Assembly: GCA_028571685.1 (NCBI GenBank)
Contig: CM053146.1
Span: 26,447,431-26,511,430, forward strand
Source of the DNA: Heterohyrax brucei
Lineage: Eukaryota > Chordata > Mammalia > Hyracoidea > Procaviidae
Length of the DNA: 64,000 bases
Reading direction: 5' to 3'
Shown here: positions 1 to 10,790 of the stretch, in pieces
Numbering within the stretch: position 1 is the first letter of the stretch
Layout of the letters: the number at the start of each line of letters is the position of its first letter
Notes under the pieces: generated by a model
Told to the model about the DNA's origin: nothing
The model's database searches: none
What the model saw: only the letters and a program-made list of their open reading frames with translations
Position numbers and translations under genes: made by a program

Positions 1-192
1 AGACGAGAAGAATATTGAAGCTGGCTAGTTGGTCTTATTTTCCCTAGACAAAATGGAGAAAGAAAAGAATAAATTAGGACTTGGAGTACAAGCTCAACTG
101 CTAGAGAAAAGATCTGGTAGTTGTTATTTATGCTGTCTTTTCCCATTCATTGTTTTATTTCTTTCTGCAAATGCATTTTCTTTACTTATTTT

Positions 193-223
193 CCAACTCG
201 ACGGCACTTGGCTTTGGCTTGGC
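193..223 (+). mobile_element. AfroSINE/RTE 3'-tail micro-insertion
   Basis: About 31 bp ending in ggcacttggctttggcttgg, the terminal part of an AfroSINE/RTE-type 3' tail, with no SINE body. A short direct repeat (tatttt at 187-192 and 224-229) flanks it and may be a target-site duplication, though it is too short to be decisive. Confidence 0.5.
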
Positions 224-317
224 TATTTTGTTAATTGTCTATATTCTTTCATGTGACTGAAAACCTTTATGGATTATTTTTATTATTAGCATTTTTATAA
301 TAAAGATGACCTACGAT

Positions 318-346
318 GCCAAGCCAAGTGCCATTGAGTCAGATCC
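318..346 (-). mobile_element. AfroSINE/RTE 3'-tail micro-insertion
   Basis: This reads gccaagccaagtgccattga on the plus strand, the reverse complement of the same tail as at 193-223. The two form an inverted pair about 95 bp apart. No convincing target-site duplication was seen, and the right-hand limit is uncertain. Confidence 0.45.
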
Positions 347-1335
347 AACACTAACAGTCGAACAGCGAGCCCTCAATAAACATTGGTTGACTGAATACCT
401 AAGAGTATCTTAATTGCATTGCTCACATGTTCTACTGCCTTATTTATTACTTAATTTTTTTTCTGTTTAATTCTAAGAATCCTGCGTTGATTTCTACCAT
501 GATGTCTGTATTTTTCAATTATTCATACTCTGTTTTTGCTTTATATAGTCACCCTAACTGCTAAAGTAAGAACTAATAGTCTCTGGTACTGGAAACTTAA
601 GTAAATTTCTTTCAGGAGCAAAGCTGTCTCTACCCCACTGACCACCCTCTCTAACCCTCAGCATGTTCCAGTTTTCCTTAAGCTCACTCCTTCTATCTCA
701 CTGTCCAGCATGAGAACCAGAGCTGACTGATAATTAATAATTAAATTATGGTATAACCTTTGATTTTTAGATTGGCATTTGGTAGTATGCTATGGGGACA
801 AGAGGTGGGTAGATCTGTTGGTAAATTAATTATAATGTATTTCCTTAATTAATTACCTATGGAATCAAAGTTACAGCAGCAACTGAAAAGATAAGATAGG
901 AAACTTGGAGAGCAGTGAATTTATATTAACAGAGGAGGAAAATAGGGTGACAAAGGCTGCACAACTCAAAAAATGGCATCAGCATTACTGAATTGGTGAT
1001 GTAGAAATGGTTACGTTAAATTGGTGTGTTTGTTGTGTAAATTCTCAACAAAAACAGCAAAATTTAAAAAAAAAAACGTGGTGGTTCAAACTCTTTCCTC
1101 TTTTTCTCTGTAGCAAGAAAATTCCAGTGATAAAAGCTGTTGTGATTCAATACTAAGGAAAGATTTGTAACAGTTATTACTTCAACCCACTGGCATTTAC
1201 CTCTCTATATTGCAGTGAAAAACAAAAACAAAACCACCACTTCCTGTCATTTTTCAACCCTATGAAACACATTCACATACCTGACTGTCTATCAGAATTT
1301 CTCAGAGAAATTATTACACAACTTATTTTTAGTGA
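347..1335. other. No gene or recognised repeat
   Basis: AT-rich sequence with only short open frames. I see no exon-like structure and no repeat family I can name. Confidence 0.5.
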
Positions 1336-1340
1336 AGGTG

Positions 1341-1480
1341 TCCAAAATCCTTTCATTCATTCACTCATTCATTCATTTTGTCTATGCTCATTGAACATAC
1401 AATACGTGGAAGATTGTGTTCTAGGTATTTGAGATACAGCTGTAGGAGAAGAAAACAGGCCCAAAATCTCAACTATTATG
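1341..1480 (+). repeat. L2 LINE 3' fragment with ATTC simple repeat
   Basis: A run of cattcattcactcattcatt (about 1352-1376) is followed by a stretch resembling the L2 3' region: attgaacatac, gtgttctaggtatttgagat, acagctgtaggagaagaaaacag. This order (ATTC repeat, length-of-list motif, gatacagc motif) is typical of the ancient L2 LINE. It is strongly diverged and was identified by eye. Confidence 0.6.
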
Positions 1481-2083
1481 AAGCGATATTTTAACAGAGT
1501 GTATCTTAAGGCAGACTTCCAAAGGGCATCTGGAGAAGACAAAGTGGAATATTATAATACAATGTTCAAAGATCTGGAGTTAGAAACTGAAAGGTAAAAA
1601 TAAGCTTACTTTTTTTTAAGGTGAAAAACTGAAGAAAAAGTGAAGCCTTGAATTTCAGTTTTAAAAAGATTCCATAGGTAAAATATTGAATGATGCAGGA
1701 AGCATTAAAAGTAGATGGAAGGAATACAGAGTCATTGTACCAAAAATAATAAATTGGTTGACATTCAGTCATTTCAGGAGGTAGCAAACGATCATGAACT
1801 GATGAAGAAAAAAGTCAAGGCTTCACTGAAAGCATTAACGAAAATCAAGCCTCCAGGAATTAATGGAGTAGCAGCTGAATGGCTCCCACAAACAGATGCA
1901 ATGCTGGAAACTCAGGATCATTTATACCAAGAAATGTGGAAGACAGCTACCTGACCAAGTCTATAGAAAATACCATATTTGTGCCCATTCCAAATAAAGA
2001 TACTCCAACAGAATGTTGAAATTATCAAACAAAATCATTAGTATCACATGCAAGTAAAGTTTTGTTGAAGTTCGCTCAAAATT

Positions 2084-2287
2084 GTGTTGCAACAGTTAAT
2101 GAATATAGTACTGCCAGAAACTCAAGCTGGATTCAGAAGAGGACATGAAAATAGAAATATCACTGCTGATGTCAGATGGATCTTGGCTGAAAGCAAAGAA
2201 TACCAGAATAACATATATCTGTGTTTTATTGATTATGCAAAGGCGTTTGACTATGTGAATTGTAAGAAATTATGGATAACACTGTGA
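2084..2287 (+). pseudogene. RTE reverse transcriptase fragment
   Basis: A 67-codon open stretch of the R1 RT domain. It contains LPETQAGFRRG followed by CFIDYAKAFDYVN, which are the RTE/BovB palm-domain motifs, including the catalytic Asp of motif A. A full RTE ORF is about 1,000 codons, so this is a small surviving piece. It stops at 2285-2287, and the rest of the palm is disrupted downstream, including by the inserted mariner element. Confidence 0.8.
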
Positions 2288-2458
2288 AGAATGGAAATTC
2301 CAGAATAGTTAACTGTGCTCAGGAGGAGTCTGTACTTGGGCCAAGAGGCACTTATTTGAACAAAGCAGGGGGATGTTGCATGGTTTAAAATCAGGAAACA
2401 TAAGCATCACGGTTGTATCTTTTCACTGTATTTATTCAACCTGCATGACTGAATAATT

Positions 2459-2980
2459 TGAAAAAGTGCTATATACCTCACTGCTGAATATCACTACAGT
2501 CACATTGGAAGTATTCCCCTTGGAAGGCTACACACTGATGCCAGGGCTTAGTCCTCCCTATAAAGCAATTTTGGAACACTTTCTGGAATGGCCATCACAG
2601 AAGTCATCGTAGTACCCTTGATGTCTTGAGTGCCACCAAAATGTCTTCCTTTCAATATTTCCTTAATCTTTTGGTAAAGAAAAAAGTCATTGAGGGCCAG
2701 ATCAGGTGAGTAGCAAGGGTGGTTCAATGCAATTGTTTACTGGCTAAAAGCTCCCTCACAGACAACTATACAGCTAAGTTTGTAAGCTTGCCACCATGTC
2801 ACTGTGTGTAATGGCTACTCCAGACAGAGTTCTAAAATTGCTTTAAAGGGTGGACTAGATGCTGGCATCAGTGCATAGCTTTCCAAGGGGAGTACTTTGA
2901 AGGCAACCGTGATGATATTTAGCAATGAGGTATATAACACTTAGAACAATTAAGTTCATATACTTAATTGTCAGACTTTG
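2459..2980 (-). mobile_element. Mariner foldback element, copy M1
   Basis: A non-autonomous Tc1/mariner-type DNA transposon. In the central part the minus strand encodes the end of a mariner transposase (residues YSPDLALNDFFLYQKIKEIL), including the final Asp of the DDD catalytic triad. The outer parts are inverted repeats of each other: about 2460-2601 matches the reverse complement of about 2802-2948 at roughly 75-80% by eye. The right terminus (tacttaattgtcagactttg) is followed by TA, the expected target dinucleotide. The left terminal repeat is lost. It is inserted in RTE copy R1, so it is younger than R1. No complete transposase is present. Confidence 0.8.
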
Positions 2981-4085
2981 TACGAAGAAGAATGTGGTAT
3001 TAGGATTGGAGGAAGACTCATTAGCAGTGAGGGATATGGATAAGATGTAATGTTGTTTACAGAAAACAAAAAGAACTTGGGAAATTTACAGACAAAGATC
3101 AAAAACTACAGCCTGTAGTATGAATTGTATCTCAACAAAAAGAAAACAAAAATCCTTACAACAGGACCAACAAACAACATTATGAAAAATGGAGAAAAGA
3201 TTGAAGTAGACAAATATTTCATTTTGCTTAGATCCAAAATCAAAGCCTTTGGAAGCAGCAGTTAGGAAATCAAACAAGGTACTACAGTGGGCAAATCTAC
3301 TGCGAAGATTTCTCTTAAGATGTTGAAAAGTGAAACTGTAACTTCGAGGGCTAAAGTCTCCTAACAAAAGCATGATATTTTCAGTTGCCTCCTATGCATG
3401 CAAATGCTAGATAATGACTAAAGAGCAACAAAGAAGAATTTATCTCCTGAATTATGGTGTTGGTGAAGAATATTGAATATAACATGGATTACCAGAAGAA
3501 GCAACACGTCTATCTTGGAAGAAATACAATCAGAGTGCTTCTTGGAAGAGAAGATGGTGAGACTTTGTCTTAGGTACTTTAAAAGGACTAGTCCCTGAAG
3601 AACATCATGCTTCATAGAGTAGAGGGTCAAAGAATCTGAGGAAGAGCCTTAATGAGATGGACTGACACATCGGCTGCAACAATGGGCTCAAACATTACAA
3701 AGGTTCTGAGAATGGTCAGGAACAGGCAATGTTTCCTTATGTTGAGTGTAGGGTTGCCATGAGTTGAAACTGAGTTGAAGGCATCTAAAACAACAACATC
3801 ATCTCAAGCCAAGCTAATCTCTCCTTTTTCACTTACAGTAGAAATAAATCTAATAGTAAAAAGCTTACACTTAGAATAATTCTCTGACTAAAATCATGAG
3901 CAACAAATTTGACAAGTATAAGATACTTTGAAAACAATGCAGAATAACAAATGTTCTTTATTGATACTTAAAGTGTCTTAAAATTTATGATATTTTAATA
4001 GGGTTAAATATTTATACTTGTATATTAAGTGTTGGCTATTAAGTCTTTAATATAGCTCTGTACAGATATATGACCAAACCAGACC

Positions 4086-4242
4086 AAACAAATCTATTGC
4101 CATTGAGTTGATTTCAACTCATAGTGACCCTGTAAGACAGAGTAGAACTGCTCTATAGGGTTTCCAAGCAACATCTGGTGGATATGAACTGCTAACCTTT
4201 TAGTTGGCAGTCTAGGTCTTAGCACTGTACCACCAGGGCTCC
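4086..4242 (-). mobile_element. AfroSINE, near full length
   Basis: A tRNA-derived SINE restricted to Afrotheria. In sense orientation it starts with a gagccctggtgg head, has a ggttcgaatcc-type B box, then a core, and ends with a tggtttggttt tail. Here it is reversed: it begins with the tail side (aaacaaatctattgccattg), passes through the core (gtagaactgctctatagggt) and ends at the head (caccagggctcc). It is moderately diverged. Confidence 0.92.
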
Positions 4243-4264
4243 AGATACATCACAGTTTTTTTGT

Positions 4265-4294
4265 CATTGTTGTTGTTGTTCTTCTTCTTCTTTT
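4265..4294. repeat. (GTT)n/(CTT)n simple repeat
   Basis: A short compound trinucleotide tract, ttgttgttgttg then cttcttcttctt. Confidence 0.85.
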
Positions 4295-4825
4295 CCAGAA
4301 TTTCCAGCCCAGTAAAATGGAAATTCAAAAAATGTGTAATTTTAAGATATGCCAAGCATTCTAAAAGAAGATTCTGCTTTAGAAAGAGCAGTCTTCTCAG
4401 ATGAAGGCTGGGTCACCATTGTGCCAGAACTTGTAGCTGAAAGATGAAAATGTCAATCACATGTTTCGAAATATCTAGACACTTGACACTACATAGACAA
4501 ATCTTCTGGGCAAAGAGGTGCATTTTAAAATTTATAGGCACTTTCACCAGAAAATAAAATTAATACAGTCACAGAGAAAGTATCAGCTCTAATTAACTCC
4601 ACCAAAGTTAATATAAAATAAAAATAATTTAAACCTACATAGGAAAAAGATCCAGATTCTGACAACCTGTTTTGATGCAAGTTCATGAACAGTTATAGGA
4701 CAGGGTTTTTTTGTTGTTGTTTGTTTGTTTTTTAAACGTTTCCCTTTCTCTTCTCAATATCCAAGTGAAGGAAGCAAACAAAAAACCATAATCTTTTACC
4801 TTTTGTAAGTAAATCTGTGTTGTCA
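4295..4825. other. No gene or recognised repeat
   Basis: AT-rich sequence with short GTTT/TTGT tracts near 4710-4730. Nothing else was recognised. Confidence 0.5.
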
Positions 4826-4898
4826 CTGTATAGGGTCGGCATGAGTCAGAATCAATTCAATGGTAGTGAATTTCTTTTTGTTTTGTTTTGGTTTCATT
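4826..4898 (+). mobile_element. AfroSINE 3' fragment
   Basis: Only the 3' third is present: tatagggtcggcatgagtca, then aatcaattcaatggtagtga, then the ttttgttttggttt tail. The head and the A and B boxes are absent, as in a 5'-truncated insertion. Confidence 0.8.
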
Positions 4899-5023
4899 TT
4901 ATTGTCACTACAGACCAAAGTATTATTTTCCCTCCTCAGTACGTGGTTCTACCTAATTCTAAATTATACACAGAAGTCATGTCAGGCTAAGCCCAGAGGT
5001 CCTTATAAATATGGTCACTTGTC

Positions 5024-5191
5024 AGAGCCCTGATAGGACAATGGTTAAAGGTCAGGCTGTTAACTATAAGGTTTGCAGTTTGAATCTACCAGCAGCTTCT
5101 TGGAAACCCTACAGGGCAGTTTTACTCAGTCCTATCAGATTGCTATGAGTAGAAATGACCTGGCTGGCAACAGGCTTGGTTTTTGGTTTGA
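5024..5191 (+). mobile_element. AfroSINE, near full length
   Basis: It opens with gagccctgataggacaatgg. It contains a B-box-like cagtttgaatct and the core aaaccctacagggcagtttt, and it ends caggcttggtttttggtttg. Confidence 0.92.
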
Positions 5192-6120
5192 TTCTGCAGG
5201 AAAATTTAACTCTCACTGAAAATACCTTATGGCTTTGAAGATACTTATGATCTATATCTTTTTCTCTATTTCTCACCCTCCCACTCTGATCAACATTTGA
5301 CTGGAAAATTTCAACACCTACCTACCCTTTCATCACACCTTGAAAGAGTTTTCTTTTTCTTGTCTTTCTCCCTACTTTCCAGATATTACAGTAATAAAAT
5401 ACATTATTTTAGATGATCTCTTGAATGTAATCTTCTATGAAAATACATTAATTTTCTAACCTTGTGTTTCTATCTATGTGGATTTGAGATAGGTTAATAA
5501 ATATTTTGTATTATTGTTGCTTAAAATTGATTTGAGTAATAAATTACACATTTTGCCTAGTTTTTAATTTGGGTTCTATAATGTAAAAAGAAAATGTATA
5601 TTTTAGTTAGCCATTCAACTGATTCAGCAGTTGAAAGTTTTCTTAGTGTTAAAAGTTGATTAGTTTTATTAGTGTCTTTAAGCACTTGATAATTTATTCT
5701 GTTGATAGGTCTATTTTATCTTTATTTAGTGGAAAAAATAGCACAGGATATTGATTGTCTTTCTAACAGTGCGTCAATTAGATTCAAATATGTAATTTCA
5801 GATAGTAAGGATGATAGAATTATACTCTGAATAAGATCACTAACTAGTCACATGAGAAAAATACTATGTTCTTGTACTTTACTTTTTTCATGAACAAATA
5901 CACAGAATCAGATATCATTTTGAAAGCTTCTTTCATATTTTCAGTGACCCATCATTCTAAAGCATAGTCAGTGCAACAAAGTAGATGATCACATTTTATT
6001 CTATATATTGATTATATATTCTTTGAAAATCTGCAGAAAGGCAAACTGCACCTTTTTATTTTTCCCTGTGTGAAACTGACTTTTGCAAATTTGAAGTTAG
6101 AACCAAATCTTCAGAAACCA
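5192..6120. other. No gene or recognised repeat
   Basis: Very AT-rich sequence. No open frame or family signature was recognised. Confidence 0.5.
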
Positions 6121-6955
6121 GAATTGCACAAAAGGCAATCACAAATTCTTCAGTTGGGTGACAGTGAGTTCTAGTTAGTTTCTGGACTCATGTACTCTAC
6201 TTACTACAGACACCATACTGTGTGGTGGAGATTGATGGAAAATTCATAGTTCACCCTCATGATGGTGCTCATGCTTGCAGGATGTAGTTTTGAAGCTGGT
6301 AACTCAGCTGTGCCTTCACTTGGTTATTCCACGTTGTATCAGGGCATCAGCTTCTGGATAATACTGTAAATAACAGAACCTCCTTGCTGTAAAGTAGATG
6401 CCTTGGTTTTGTGGGGTCCTTTGTTAGTGGATGTTATATTCTGAGAACTCTAGATACTGGTACCATATATGTCATATCTAAAGGTAAGAGGAGATCGTAT
6501 CAAGAGTTTATTTTTATTCCACTAAACATGAACTACCATCTCATCTAGTGTGAAAGAGATACAATATAGTTAACGTATTACCAAGTGGCTAGTTAGTCTC
6601 TTTATTGGATAGTACCATGTGGGAGACCGATCATAAGTTTCTGTTCTGGCAATTAGAAAAATAACAGTAGCTAGGTCAGTCGAGGGAAAGGAGTAACTTG
6701 CTTTGGGGTCTATATGTAGCCTGCATCCCAGGAAATGTTGTTAGTAAGCTCAGCACTGGTATGGTGAATGACAGTCTGACAGCTATACTGCAGCTGACTA
6801 ACTCTGTGTTTGGATTGTTTCAAGTTTTGATTCTGGTAGGTGCTCTCTGGTGTGCATTAACATATCATACAAAGATTTTTACAGCAGCTTCCCATCTCCA
6901 CAGGTCCATCCATGTATTCCTTTTGCAGATGTTCTTCTCCCTAATCTTCTAATCT

Positions 6956-6956
<1 letters not shown>

Positions 6957-6984
<28 letters not shown>
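6957..6984. repeat. Poly-T tract, 28 bases
   Basis: An uninterrupted T run inside the unidentified segment. It could be a slippage-expanded homopolymer or the antisense poly-A of an unrecognised insertion. Confidence 0.9.
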
Positions 6985-6990
<6 letters not shown>

Positions 6991-7311
6991 TACCTCATGA
7001 TTCATATAAATAGTGGCTTTGGAACTTTTCTCTCTCCAAATAAAGTAGATTACCAGGTTTATCCTTCACCACTGCCTTTTTGGCCTATCCTTCAGTAGAA
7101 TTATAGTACAACTGTCATCCATTTTCAGTTTGCGTTGTATCTTGAGTTTATCTGTCCGTGATCCAGCCTAAGTCTTTTTCTTCTATCATTGCATCCCACG
7201 GGATCTCCATGTATCTGATCTGAGGGAGAGAAGTGGGCAAAAAGCAGTAGGCAATATGATGATCTAGGCCATTTTCTGTGCAGCTTTCTTATATCCAATG
7301 ACTCTACACAG

Positions 7312-7490
7312 AAGACCCTGGATGGCCCAAAGAACTAAGCATTCAGCTACTAACCAAAAGTTTGGCAGTTCAGATCTACCCAGAGAGGCTCTGGAGCAAA
7401 GGCCTGGCAATCAGCTTCCAAAAGTGTATAGCCACTGACAACCCTACAGAACATAAGATTGCCATGAGTCTGGATTTTATGACCCAATGT
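7312..7490 (+). mobile_element. AfroSINE, variant with longer middle
   Basis: It starts agaccctggatggcccaaag. The middle carries the segment cagagaggctctggagcaaa and caatcagcttccaaaagtg, absent from the short AfroSINE form. It ends with attgccatgagtctgg. Confidence 0.85.
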
Positions 7491-7723
7491 ACTTAACTCT
7501 TACAACTGTTAGGTCTTTCCAGTCTGTAATTCGAAAGATCTGACAGAAGCCATCTCATAAGGGTTCTGTCCACACAGTCAGTCTGTACCTCATCATCAGG
7601 CAATCCATCCCTACCACCATGCTATGGGTGATTTTCTGAAAAGTACATAATTCTCTGCTTCAGATGAAATGGATTTGTTGTAGAATAATAGAGGTCTATA
7701 ATATATGCTTCTACTGTGGCATT

Positions 7724-7893
7724 GGAATACCTGGTGGTATAATAGGTTAAATGCTATATCTGCTAACCAAAAAATCAGCAGTTCAAATCAGTCAGGCCCT
7801 CCTTGGAAATCCTAAGGGGCAGCTCTACTCTGACCTCTAGGGTCCCTGTGAGTCAGGCCCAACTCGATGGCAGTGGGATTTTTTTTTTTTAAT
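7724..7893 (+). mobile_element. AfroSINE, near full length
   Basis: It has a head-like ggaatacctggtggtataat, a core tcctaaggggcagctctact, and a tail gtgagtcaggcccaactcga followed by a T-rich end. Confidence 0.9.
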
Positions 7894-8049
7894 TATATCT
7901 TTACTGTAAACTCTGTATGGGGACTTTTTCCACCCCATATAACTTTAAAGCCATGTTGTCCAACAGGTCATGTAGCCAAAATGCCAAGACTTTCAATTAA
8001 ATTCTTGTTCAAACTGTCCTTGAGTAGACCTTGATATCTTACAAAATGC

Positions 8050-8262
8050 TAGGGCTCTGGAGTTGTGAAATTGTAGACTCAAATACAGCTGTGTTACTTT
8101 AGTCTTATTATCTTCTCTAGGTTACTGTTTTATTTTGAGTTCAAGTATTTTCATCTTTAGAGAAAATAACATGTCCCCATACAGGTGTGGTATAGATTAT
8201 GAAATAAATTAACCATCTATATTATTTTGCATATGGCTTAGTTTACAGTAAGTGTTCATCCC
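8050..8262 (+). repeat. Probable MIR SINE
   Basis: The order of motifs follows the ancient MIR element: gggctctggagttg, an acagctgtgttacttta core-like stretch, a tctctaggttactg segment, and a final cttagtttacagtaagtgtt. It is highly diverged and recognised by eye. Confidence 0.5.
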
Positions 8263-8956
8263 AGTCTTTCCAATGCTGCTTCCCTTTTCTCAATTTGGTC
8301 TTTGGTTTTGTCCCTACTTAAAACTGACTTGGTGATGTTGAGGACTACAGTCACCCCCATCTTTGTCCCTGAACTGGGGTCAGGCCACTGAAAATATAAA
8401 ATCTTTGCTTACTTAATGACCTTTCCTAGAACTCATTAGGTTTAAGCCCTCCAAGCACCAGAATCTGATTGTTATACAGAAAACAAATTCGCTGGTGATT
8501 ATTTTTGGAAGATATTGCTTCTAAACAAAGGTGTGTTCAATTAACACAGTTTATAACAAGTTATGCCGACACTTTTACACATTCTCACACCATAGCATAT
8601 GTACCCCAAGTAGGCAACCCATTAGGAAAGTTGGCTACATTTACAGAATTTGAACATCTTAAGAAAAGTGAACTGTAATTATAAAACAGAAGAACATGGG
8701 AAAGTGTCAAATTCATGTTATTTTTATTTTGTTTTTAAAATGTTAATTAAGATGCCATGTCCACAAGTACTGCAGAGTTTAGTAGAAGTAAATGAACAAG
8801 TCTTTTCAAGACAGATTAAAGGAGAGATTCATCTTTTCTCAGTTACTTATTTAGAATTCATAAATCCTGTGAACTTGCTGCTGAGTACCAAGTACTGTGA
8901 GAGCAAGTGGCAGCACTCACTTTGTCTCATTCCACAGATTTAGAAAGAGGCATGTT
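8263..8956. other. No gene or recognised repeat
   Basis: Mostly unique sequence. An open frame at 8650-8943 has no family features and no splice or start context that I can support. Confidence 0.5.
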
Positions 8957-8965
8957 CCATTCAAA

Positions 8966-8988
8966 ATAAATAAATAAATGAATGAAAA
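8966..8988. repeat. (AAAT)n simple repeat
   Basis: aaataaataaataaatgaat, a short tetranucleotide tract. Confidence 0.85.
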
Positions 8989-9148
8989 CACAGTTGCCAT
9001 TAGGTAATTTCCCCCTCTTGATGACCTCACCTGTATCCCATTGTAACTGTGCTCCACAGGGAATTTAGGGGCCGCGATCTTTTGGAAGCAGGTCTCCAGG
9101 CCTTTCTTCTGAGGTGCTCATGCATGGACTCTAAGTGCTAGCTTTTCA

Positions 9149-10293
9149 GTTGTTGTACGGTGCCATCGGGTCAGTTCCAACACATATTAACTGTGTTAGT
9201 CATCTAGTACTATTATGACAGAAATACCACCAGTGGATGGCTTTTAAAAGAGAAATTCATTTTGTCATAGTCCAATAGGCTACAAGTCCAAATTCAGGGC
9301 ATCTACTCCAGGGGTGGTGTTTCTCTGCTGGCTCTGGAAAAAAGTCTTTGTTGGCAATCTTCCCCTTAGTCAGACATTTCTGAGGTGCAGTGATCCCAGT
9401 TCTGTTCCAAAGAACATGCTCCTACTGGCACTGCATTTTCGGTGGTATGAAATCCTAAACTCTTTGCTTGCTTCCCTTTCCTTTTCATCCCAAGACACAG
9501 CCTCAAGGAATACTATAATCCTACACACCTAGTCCTGCCCCACCAATGCAACTGCCACTTATCCTCTCTCATTAACATCATTGAGGCAGGATTTACAACA
9601 TACAGGAATGTTACACAATACATGAAATCATAGGCTAGACAAACTGAGACAGAAATATTTGTGAGGATACAATTTAATCCACGACAGTGATCCGACTGAC
9701 TACAAAATGGAACACTGTCCAGTCCTGTGCCTTCCTTACAAGCATTGTTATCGTTTAGCCCTTATTACAGCCACTGTGTCAATCCATCTTGTTGAGAGTC
9801 TTCCTCTTTTCCCCTGACTACCAACTTTATCAAGCATGAGGACCTTCTTTAGGAAAAGATTCTTCCTGATAACATGTCCAAAGTATGTAAGACATAGTTT
9901 TGCCATCCTTGCTTCTAAGGAGCATTCTGGTTATACTTCTTCAAAGACCGATCTATACATTCTTTTGGCAGTTCACGTTACATTCGATATTCCTTACCGA
10001 AACTATAACTCAAAGGTGTAGATTCCTTGGTTTTCTGTCTCCATTGTCCCGCTCTCACATGCATATGAAGCAACCAAAAGCACCACGGTTTAGGTCAGGG
10101 GCACGCTGGTCTTCAAGGGGACATCTTTGCTTTTTAACAGTTCGAAGAAGTCTTTTGCAACGGATTTGCCCAGTGCAATGTGTCTTTCGATTTCTTGACT
10201 GCTGCTTCTGTGGCTGTTGATTGCGGAGCCAAGTAAAATGAAACTGTTGACAACTACAATCCTTTCCCCATTGATCATTGTTTTGCTTATTGC
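9149..10293 (-). mobile_element. RTE/BovB-type LINE copy R2, interrupted by a solo LTR
   Basis: A 5'-truncated RTE copy in antisense. The RTE 3' tail is at the left end (gttgttgtacggtgccatcg, 9150 onward). It continues after the LTR with tcttcctcttttcccctgac, ggttatacttcttcaaagac and the intergenic-type end cctttccccattgatcattg. The frame on the minus strand at 10090-10278 preserves MINGERIVVVNSFILLGSAI, the RTE C-terminal segment after the RT. The LTR at 9194-9686 splits it within its first 50 bp, so the LTR is the later arrival. Confidence 0.85.
9194..9686 (-). mobile_element. MaLR/ERVL-like solo LTR
   Basis: A solo LTR with TG...CA ends in antisense (plus strand starts tgttagtcatctagtactat and ends atttaatccacgaca). 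It is homologous along its length to the LTR at 23546-24069. The order of motifs resembles the ERVL-MaLR class (MLT1-like LTRs). These include gacagaaataccaccagtgg and tggatggctttt near one end, and a cacaattcgatcc-type stretch near the other. No retroviral coding sequence is present. No clear 5-bp target-site duplication is visible. Confidence 0.7.
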
Positions 10294-10699
10294 CTTTCAG
10301 TTAGTAGCTGAAAAATTGTTTGCATCACTCAGGGTCTCCATGTATGCCCAATAAGAAAATTAAATTTGTTGAGAAATCATTGTTCCATATTATGAAAGAC
10401 ATGCTAAATTTAGTCATTACCAACTACTTTAAGTTTTCTTGCAATTAAATAAGAGAAGGGTATTCAAGTTAATGTCATTCTCTGATGGACTCTGTGTTTC
10501 CACTTTTCTCAAGAAGAAAAGGAAAATGGATGATGTCAAAGATGGGGTAGGCTTTCAAATACTGGAGAAATCATTTATTTTTATAGAGATCATCTATTTA
10601 GGCAATATTTTTAAAATCTATTATTTTATTACAGAGTTACCACAGGGCTGGTCACAACAATATAAGAAATTAAGAGAAATGTTTAAATCTTCCATAAAG
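10294..10699. other. No gene or recognised repeat
   Basis: AT-rich sequence. The open frame at 10439-10708 shows no recognisable protein features. Confidence 0.45.
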
Positions 10700-10790
10700 T
10701 TTTATTGAATAGATACTGTGTACTATGCACTGTGCTTTACAATATGGAAAATAAGCAAAGAAATGAGACCTAGTCTTTCTCCTCACAGTC
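10700..10790 (+). repeat. Possible L2 fragment
   Basis: The stretch attgaatagatactgtgtac, tatgcactgtgctttac resembles the L2 3'-region motif at 1380-1440. It is weak, short and by eye only. Confidence 0.35.

Larger units (their letters stand above)
1485..3800 (+). mobile_element. RTE/BovB-type LINE copy R1, interrupted by a mariner element
   Basis: A non-LTR retrotransposon of the RTE (BovB-like) clade that normally encodes an endonuclease and reverse transcriptase. Only the part from just before the RT domain to the 3' end is present. At 1715-1954 the frame has the linker and RT start (residues IKPPGINGVAAEWL). At 2084-2287 it has ETQAGFRRG and the RT motif FIDYAKAFD, whose Asp residues include the first catalytic one. 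The YADD box near 3040 is degenerate. A mariner element (2459-2980) sits inside the RT region and replaces about 20 bp of RTE sequence. The element ends at 3775-3800 with the RTE tail and an aac-rich terminus. Many stops and frameshifts make it a dead copy. Confidence 0.88.
6121..8045. other. Unidentified segment, possibly a degenerate retroelement or retrocopy
   Basis: About 1.5 kb of less AT-rich sequence, broken by two AfroSINEs (7312-7490 and 7724-7893) and a 28-base T run (6957-6984). A short frame at 6698-6952 is open but matches nothing I know. The composition differs from the flanks and short fragments of reading frame appear on both strands. That suggests an old retroelement interior or processed transcript, but I cannot name it. 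Confidence 0.3.

Noticed and set aside
1341-1380. Repeated cattcatt blocks considered as a CRISPR-like or regulatory array
   Set aside because: Imperfect four-base simple repeat at the usual place in an L2 3' end. There are no spacers, and the genome is mammalian.
6698-6952. 84-codon open frame with a hydrophobic stretch
   Set aside because: No recognisable family, no start context and no conservation evidence. It is kept only as part of the unidentified segment.
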